Shown here: positions 59,226-64,000 of the stretch, piece after piece
Position numbering within the stretch: position 1 is the stretch's first letter
Layout of the letters: each line of letters begins with the position of its first letter
Source of the DNA: an uncultured Prevotellaceae bacterium
Lineage (GTDB): Bacteria; Bacteroidota; Bacteroidia; Bacteroidales; UBA3663
Direction: 5' to 3'
Assembly (NCBI GenBank): GCA_900319235.1
Contig: ONNR01000030.1
Location: 1-64,000, forward strand
DNA length: 64,000 nt
Notes under the pieces: model-generated
What the model was told of the DNA's origin: nothing
Database searches by the model: none
What the model saw: the letters and a program-made list of their open reading frames with translations, nothing else
Made by a program: the position numbers and the translations under genes

Positions 59226-59546
59226 ATGGTACATAAGGTAAAATTCATGATCTATCGCCGGGAAGCGAAAATGGGATGCGAGGACAAGAAAAGCTGCGTT
59301 TCGTGGTATTGCTTCAACAAGAGGAATGACGGAACATATGAAGCGGAACTCGATGAGTCGTGGATTGAAGGAAGCCACTATGGGGGTGGTACCATCGACA
59401 GGGTGATACCTACTGAATGGTTCGACCTCTCGTATGACGAATTCCTTGAACACGTCATCACACTGGCTTCTGCGTCAAAATATGGTTTCACCATAGATGA
59501 CCTTAAAGAGAAGAAAGGGCTGAAGGAGTTCTTTGGGTTCGAATAG
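59226..59546 (+). CDS. hypothetical protein (106 aa)
   Basis: A 106-residue charged, soluble protein, 11 bp behind the M50 gene and sharing its low-GC style. It has MGCEDKKSCVSWYCFNKRNDGTYEAEL, two Cys close together and a C-terminal helical part (EFLEHVITLASASKYGF). No family recognised. Probably co-transcribed with the protease. Confidence 0.65.
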   Translation: MVHKVKFMIYRREAKMGCEDKKSCVSWYCFNKRNDGTYEAELDESWIEGSHYGGGTIDRVIPTEWFDLSYDEFLEHVITLASASKYGFTIDDLKEKKGLKEFFGFE

Positions 59547-59608
59547 AAATCACAAATCAGGCGAATCGCACGAATAAATAATATGAAAAAACATAGCTCG
59601 GGTTAAGC

Positions 59609-62521
59609 TTAGAAGCTGATGAGGAAGTCGACGAGGTTCTGGTCGGCGGAGAGGGAGAACTTGCGACGGAGACGGAGGCGGGCGCTTTCGACGCCGCGGA
59701 CAGAGAGGTTGGTGAAGGTGGCAATCTGCTTGGTGGAGAGATTGAGGCGAAGGAGGGCGCAGAACTTCAGGTCGCTGGAGGTGAGGGAGGGATAGCGCTC
59801 CTGGAGGTTGCGGAAGAAGTGCTCGTGGATGAGGTCGAAGTTCTTCTGGTATATGCTCCAGAACTCGAGGTTGCCTTCGGTCTGCTGGATGCGCTTGAGG
59901 AGGGCATTCATCTCGCGTACCGAGATGTTGCCCTTCTTCTGTTCTTCCTGCATCGATTCACGGAGGTTCTCGATGACCTTTTCCTTCGAGAAGACGTCCA
60001 TAGCCAGGGTGGCTAGATCCTTGGATTTGGTGGAGAGCTCGGTCTCGAGTATCTGCCGCTGCTGTTGCGCGATACGCTGTTCCTGTTCGAGCATGATGAT
60101 GCGTTGTTCGCGGCTCTCCTGCTCATGCTGATGCTTCTGACGGAGGATGGCACGGCGTATGCTCCAACGCGCGTAGATCCAAGCCATGATGCCGATGACG
60201 CCCAGGAAAAGGAGGATGGACCACCAACGGAGATACCAAGGCTGGAGGACGCGGAAATGCAGCTGGAGCATGTCGAGGGTTTGACCGGTGGGACCAATTG
60301 CTTCGGCCTGGAGCGTGTAGGAGCCGGGCTTCAGGTTGTTGAGCGTCAGTTGCTGGTCGGTGGTGGGAATGTCGCGGTGGGTACCTTTGGGAAGGGAATA
60401 ACGGAAGGAAACGCCACGTCCGTTGTACTCGGGATAGGAAAAGAGGAGGTTGAGGTTGGGTTCGATGACGGGCTCACCGCTGATGAGCACCTGGTGCGGG
60501 ATGTCGTGACGTTGGCCGTTGCTCTCGTTGAAGTAGGAAGTGGCGATGGCGATGCGAGGCTCGATGAGCGGGTCGTAACGACGGGCAGCGAAATCGTAGC
60601 GCACAACGCCTCCGGACATATTGAAATATGCACAGTCGCCGCACTGATAGACGGTGGCGCACCTGTCGCCTGCCAGCATACCGAGCGAAGAGACGGGGAT
60701 GTACTGGCGCAGACAGAGGCTGTCGGCCTCCTTGTCGATGAGGGCATAGCCCTTCTGACCAGCCAACCAGACGCCGTAGGTGCCTGCATCGGTGGCATTG
60801 TAGATGTCCTGGGTATTGGCGAGGAGACGGTTGAGCGGGTCGTAGGGGACGATGCACTGCGTCATATCGTCGTAGGTGTAGAGCTGCTGTTCGTCGCTCA
60901 ACACAATGCGTCCGAAGACCTTCATGACATGGCAGGTGGAGGCACCTCCCTCGTCGCTGCTGAGACGTTCGAAGGTGCGGAGATGATCGACGGCACGGAG
61001 GTCGCGGTCGAGCGTGAGGCAAAAGAGTCCCTTCTGCATATTGGCTGCCCAGATGCGTCCGACGTGATCGACCTCGAAATGACGGATGGGTGACGAGAAC
61101 CCTTCGACCTCGTTACTGAAGGTCCAACTGTCCTGCTGCTGGCGATAAATGCGCAGGACGTTGTAGGACGACTCGATCAGGACATCCTGGTCCCAGATGC
61201 GGCATTGCTTGAGGCAGGTACTGCTGGCATCGGTGTTGGGTACAGGAGTGAGCCTGTAGCCGTGGTCGGCATCGATCATGAACGTGCTGCGGTTGCTGCC
61301 GAGGAACAACTGACGGCCGATGCGGGTGATGTGCCAGTTCTGCCCTTCGGTGTCGGGGATGAGGGAAGCCTCTCCCCGACCCTCCCCCTTCGTGAAGGAA
61401 ACGGGATCGGCATCGATAGGGATATGGTAGAAGCCTTCGTTGGTGGCCATGAGAAGTTCGCCATGATGGAGCTGCAACCCAAAGACCGTACCGATGGACT
61501 GATGGGCGGGCGAAGGCTTGAGGCAGGTGATGGGCATACCGCAATGGATGAGCGCTATGCCGTTGTCGAGGCATGCCCAGACGTTGTTGTCGGCATCGCA
61601 AAAGAGGTTGAGCACCGAGTTGTTGACCAGTCCGTCGGCCACGTTGTAATGCCATAGCAGTTTCCCGTTGAGGTCGAGGCCATAGATGCCATCGCGAATG
61701 GTACCGATGACGAGCGTGCTGTCGCGGGTGATGACGGCACGGTTGATGGAAGCATGGCGCAGCTGCTCGTCGATGGAAGTGCGATAGGGAATGGTGAGCC
61801 CCGAAGCGGGGCGATGCAGGAAGAGGGCTGCATTCTCGGTGCAGAGCAGCATATCGCCCGTGGTACGGAGCTGAAAGCCTGCCACGATGCGACTGTTGCC
61901 ATAGATCGAGGGATGAATAGCCCGCACATAGTCGTGGCCGTTGAAGCGGTAGTAGCCACCTTCGATGAGCTGTGCCCAAAGCTGTCCGCCTATCAGATGC
62001 AGGTAGAGCGGATGCTTGTCGGTGATGTTGATGGGGGTGACGCTCCCCTGCCCGTCGTTGGCGGTCGGGTCGTAACGGAAGACGGAAGCAAAGGTCTGGA
62101 AATAGATGTCGTCGCCCTGTTGCAGGATGAACCAGGGCTCCTCGAGTTCAATCGGGAAATCACCGATGAGGGGAAGAAGTGAAGTATAAACGAGTTGGCC
62201 GAAGTCATCGCGTTCGAAGTAACCGAAGTCCTCGTAGGTGCCTACATAGATGCGGTTGCCCACTGCCTTAACGGAACGGATGATGGTATTGTCGGGCAAA
62301 GAGACTGACGTCCACTGGTAACCGTCGAAAACAAGCAGACCCTTGTTGGTGGCGAAATAGACGATACCATTGGAATCCTGCGAGCAGCTCCATACCTGCG
62401 AACCGGTGGAGAATCCGTAGTCGGTGGGCGTAAAGTTGGTGATGATGGGCCGAAAACCAGCTGCCTGCAGGGCCATAACGGCAGACAGAAGGGGCCATAG
62501 GAGGAGGTGACGGAGCTTCAT
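59609..62521 (-). CDS. membrane sensor-regulator: beta-propeller, Y_Y_Y, coiled coil, LuxR-type HTH
   Basis: A 970-residue one-component regulator. A signal/anchor (1-22) leads to periplasmic beta-propeller repeats (about 25-680; NKGLLVFDGYQW), then a Y_Y_Y domain (about 690-760; YPEYNGRGVSFRYSLPKG, PGSYTLQAEAIGPTG), one transmembrane helix (about 775-793, WWSILLFLGVIGIMAWIYA), a long Gln/Glu coiled coil and a C-terminal HTH (LTSSDLKFCALLRLNLSTKQ, LSVRGVESARLRLRRKF). No histidine kinase or receiver domain is present, unlike hybrid two-component sensors. It diverges from SusC and is likely to control it. -7 box at 62570-62563. Confidence 0.9.
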   Translation of the reverse strand: MKLRHLLLWPLLSAVMALQAAGFRPIITNFTPTDYGFSTGSQVWSCSQDSNGIVYFATNKGLLVFDGYQWTSVSLPDNTIIRSVKAVGNRIYVGTYEDFGYFERDDFGQLVYTSLLPLIGDFPIELEEPWFILQQGDDIYFQTFASVFRYDPTANDGQGSVTPINITDKHPLYLHLIGGQLWAQLIEGGYYRFNGHDYVRAIHPSIYGNSRIVAGFQLRTTGDMLLCTENAALFLHRPASGLTIPYRTSIDEQLRHASINRAVITRDSTLVIGTIRDGIYGLDLNGKLLWHYNVADGLVNNSVLNLFCDADNNVWACLDNGIALIHCGMPITCLKPSPAHQSIGTVFGLQLHHGELLMATNEGFYHIPIDADPVSFTKGEGRGEASLIPDTEGQNWHITRIGRQLFLGSNRSTFMIDADHGYRLTPVPNTDASSTCLKQCRIWDQDVLIESSYNVLRIYRQQQDSWTFSNEVEGFSSPIRHFEVDHVGRIWAANMQKGLFCLTLDRDLRAVDHLRTFERLSSDEGGASTCHVMKVFGRIVLSDEQQLYTYDDMTQCIVPYDPLNRLLANTQDIYNATDAGTYGVWLAGQKGYALIDKEADSLCLRQYIPVSSLGMLAGDRCATVYQCGDCAYFNMSGGVVRYDFAARRYDPLIEPRIAIATSYFNESNGQRHDIPHQVLISGEPVIEPNLNLLFSYPEYNGRGVSFRYSLPKGTHRDIPTTDQQLTLNNLKPGSYTLQAEAIGPTGQTLDMLQLHFRVLQPWYLRWWSILLFLGVIGIMAWIYARWSIRRAILRQKHQHEQESREQRIIMLEQEQRIAQQQRQILETELSTKSKDLATLAMDVFSKEKVIENLRESMQEEQKKGNISVREMNALLKRIQQTEGNLEFWSIYQKNFDLIHEHFFRNLQERYPSLTSSDLKFCALLRLNLSTKQIATFTNLSVRGVESARLRLRRKFSLSADQNLVDFLISF

Positions 62522-62654
62522 GGCGAGTGACAGTATTTATAAATATGATGTATTTTCGGGGACAAAGATAAGAATAATTATTGAAACAAGAAAATTTTTG
62601 GCGTATTTTTTTCGATATTCAAGTCGATAATTGACAATAAGTTGCAAAAATGAA

Positions 62655-62703
62655 CGTAGTAAAAGCGTAGTGGGTGCAAGTTGTAGCGTAGTAGAATCGT
62701 AGT
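62655..62703. promoter_or_regulatory. four CGTAGT repeats in helical phase upstream of susC promoter
   Basis: CGTAGT occurs at 62655, 62666, 62687 and 62698: two pairs, each 11 bp apart, the pairs 32 bp apart. The last repeat ends 7 bp before the -33 box at 62710. The spacing places all four on one face of the DNA, as expected for binding of a dimer pair. The rest of 62522-62654 shows no gene. Confidence 0.6.
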
Positions 62704-62709
62704 GGAAAA

Positions 62710-62741
62710 TTTGGATGATATTTCGAAAGCGGTTACCTTTG
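62710..62741 (+). promoter_or_regulatory. Bacteroidetes-type promoter for the susC leader
   Basis: -33 TTTG (62710-62713) and -7 TACCTTTG (62734-62741), spacing 20 nt; start near 62747. This leaves a 311-nt leader before the SusC ATG at 63058. Confidence 0.75.
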
Positions 62742-62866
62742 CAGCGAAAAATGAATCAAGATATGAAAAAAAGTCCTCCTCTGGAGAAAGAAAAAAGGCT
62801 TCGCCAGAAAAAGACCATCCGGGCCCTTGTTTATAGCTAACGCTAGAAATCATAGAGGAAATCTTT

Positions 62867-63001
62867 ATGAAGAAATGGATGCCTGGTCAAGCACTTGTAG
62901 GGACAAACGATATTTCCACATTTGATTTCCTCCAAGATTTCTGCTCGAAGAGCATAACAAAATTTACTTATTACGAATTGGAGAAAATAACACACTACTG
63001 A
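62867..63001 (+). CDS. possible small leader ORF (44 aa)
   Basis: ATG 62867 follows an AGAGGAAA ribosome-binding site (62853-62860) and runs 44 codons (MKKWMPGQALVGTNDISTFD..., ending ELEKITHY). It ends 56 bp before the SusC ATG. No homology recognised; a chance frame in the leader is equally possible. Confidence 0.3.
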   Translation: MKKWMPGQALVGTNDISTFDFLQDFCSKSITKFTYYELEKITHY

Positions 63002-63057
63002 ACTGGATATTCAACCTATACATATATATATTAATAACCAACCAAATCCAATTAAGT

Positions 63058-64000
63058 ATGAAAAAGCAAACACTTGCATTATTGCTTGTCCTTGCTATGG
63101 TCCCGGTGTCGATGATGGCACAGAGCCTGGGCAAGGTGAAGGGTCGCGTGCTCGATGAGTTCGGCGAACCATTGCTGGGTGCTGTAGTACGCGTGGCAGG
63201 TACCGACATCGTGACCACCACAGACTATGACGGCAACTACGAACTCGACGGTGTGGCCTCGGATGCCACATTGACCTGCTCCTACCTTGGCATGACGACA
63301 GAGAACGTGAAGGTCAAGGGCGGAACGATGAACATCAGCATGTCGCCCGACGTGCAGAACCTTGAGGAGACCGTGGTGATTGGTTACGGCGCTGCCAAGT
63401 CGAAGGACCTGACCGCACCCATCGAGACGGTGAAGGCATCGGACATCGTCAGCGTGCCTACCTCTTCGCCCATGGCAGCCCTGCAGGGCAAGGTTGCCGG
63501 TGTGAACATCGTGAACAGCGGTGTACCTGGCGGCGGACCTACGGTGACCATCCGAGGTCTGGGTTCGTTCAGCAACACTACCCCACTCTACGTGGTGGAT
63601 GGAATGTTCTACGACAACATCAACTTCCTCAACAACAGCGACATCGAGGAGATGAGCATCATGAAGGATGCCAGCGCCAGCGCCATCTACGGTGTACGTG
63701 CCGCCAACGGTGTGGTAATCATCACCACGAAGAAAGGCAAGAACAACGAACGCGCCAAGGTGTCGTACGACGGCTACGTAGGCATGCAGAAGGCCACCAA
63801 CGTGCTCGAGATGAGCAATTCGAGCCAGTATGCACAGATGCTGCGTGAGAGCGAGGTTGCCGATTATCTGCCGATGCTGCAGGCCAGTGTGGCCAAGTAC
63901 GGCGGCAACTTCGAGCAGAACCAGTACAACTCGGATACCGACTGGTACGACGAACTGCTTCGCACAGCCGTGATCACCAACCACAGCCTGAACATCAGCG
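63058..64000 (+). CDS. SusC/RagA family TonB-linked outer-membrane receptor, 3' end outside window
   Basis: 314 codons are visible from ATG 63058 without a stop. A signal peptide (MKKQTLALLLVLAMVPVSMMAQ) is followed by a carboxypeptidase-like domain (about 25-100; KGRVLDEFGEPLLGAVVRV), a TonB-box-like region (ETVVIGYGA, 105-113) and the plug (SPMAALQGKVAGVNIVNSG, TIRGLGSFSNTTPLYVVDGM, SASAIYGVRAANGVVIITTKKG), then the first barrel strands. These receptors import glycans or other ligands with a SusD partner, which would lie beyond the window. The divergent sensor at 59609 is the probable regulator. Confidence 0.95.
   Translation, partial: MKKQTLALLLVLAMVPVSMMAQSLGKVKGRVLDEFGEPLLGAVVRVAGTDIVTTTDYDGNYELDGVASDATLTCSYLGMTTENVKVKGGTMNISMSPDVQNLEETVVIGYGAAKSKDLTAPIETVKASDIVSVPTSSPMAALQGKVAGVNIVNSGVPGGGPTVTIRGLGSFSNTTPLYVVDGMFYDNINFLNNSDIEEMSIMKDASASAIYGVRAANGVVIITTKKGKNNERAKVSYDGYVGMQKATNVLEMSNSSQYAQMLRESEVADYLPMLQASVAKYGGNFEQNQYNSDTDWYDELLRTAVITNHSLNIS

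Noticed and set aside
60065..61093. 342-residue plus-strand frame opposite the sensor-regulator
   Set aside because: It is antisense to a well-supported 970-residue protein with clear domains; composition reflects the codon bias of the real gene.
1..64000. Prophage, integrative element or insertion sequence
   Set aside because: No transposase, integrase, structural phage gene, or paired terminal repeats were seen; gene order looks chromosomal.
1..64000. tRNA genes
   Set aside because: No spacer showed a cloverleaf with GGTTCGA-type T arm in the right setting; GGTTCGAA at 694 and elsewhere belongs to short repeats.

Overview
The window looks like chromosomal DNA of a Bacteroidales bacterium, most likely Prevotellaceae-like; the family is an inference and the genus is not resolved. 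Reasons: many genes follow the Bacteroidetes promoter pattern TTTG-N19/20-TAnnTTTG; the Bacteroidetes-specific small gene DUF4295 sits with rpmB and rpmG; and there is a SusC/RagA-type receptor with a divergent membrane-spanning regulator, plus DUF6048 and DUF6452-like envelope genes. I found no tRNA, 16S/23S rRNA, transposase, integrase, phage gene or CRISPR array.

Layout. 1-4487 (+): an alpha/beta hydrolase cut by the window edge, then a Y-family DNA polymerase, a queuosine-precursor transporter, a 55-residue YolD-like protein and a MATE exporter. 4491-8922 (-): an ECF sigma factor with an anti-sigma/beta-barrel fusion, a BASS-type transporter, a CPBP protease and a lipoprotein glutathione peroxidase. 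9283-18628 (mostly +): Hsp20 behind a sigma-54-like promoter, an eleven-unit 41-bp hairpin repeat array, LysE exporter, beta-carbonic anhydrase, thiol peroxidase, HD hydrolase, the NAD salvage pair pncB-pncA, rubrerythrin (-), a GNAT enzyme and a CMD-cupin fusion. 18633-26134: an aryl-acid cluster with an aminotransferase, two phenylacetate-CoA ligases, an ACT protein and indolepyruvate oxidoreductase beta/alpha, with a divergent PaaI-type thioesterase. 26136-37794 (-): sodium:solute symporter, porin, purA, a Fur-family regulator overlapping an AlkD-like gene, dipeptidyl peptidase III, a dehydrogenase-amidohydrolase-aldo/keto reductase operon, and lgt.

37941-53976 (mostly +): a cytidylate-kinase-like protein with xseA, then (-) a DEAD-box helicase preceded by a 5S-rRNA-like leader and a strong terminator, gamma-carbonic anhydrase, PrsW, slyD-aroC, a clostripain-type protease, SRP RNA (-), a glycosyltransferase with an envelope set, apbE, and pyrB-pyrI. 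53990-55603 (-): a candidate sRNA, the DUF4295/L33/L28 operon and pncC. 55890-59546 (+): a plug-only TonB protein, a 17-residue-repeat protein, a GH43 lipoprotein and an M50 protease. 59609-64000: a 970-residue sensor-regulator facing a truncated SusC gene across a 536-bp control region.

The most unusual material is non-coding. (1) A 5S-rRNA mimic with its own promoter is followed by a ten-base-pair terminator that ends 14 nt before the helicase start codon, which looks like transcription attenuation. (2) A dispersed palindrome, GCRGCC-N6/7-GGCYGC, occurs in about a dozen copies only between genes, including a six-copy array. (3) There is a 41-bp tandem array of a different hairpin. (4) A short RNA with a perfect promoter and terminator lies after pyrI. 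(5) Many spacers carry 8-20 bp repeats that differ from locus to locus. Novelty of any of these cannot be judged without database searches.
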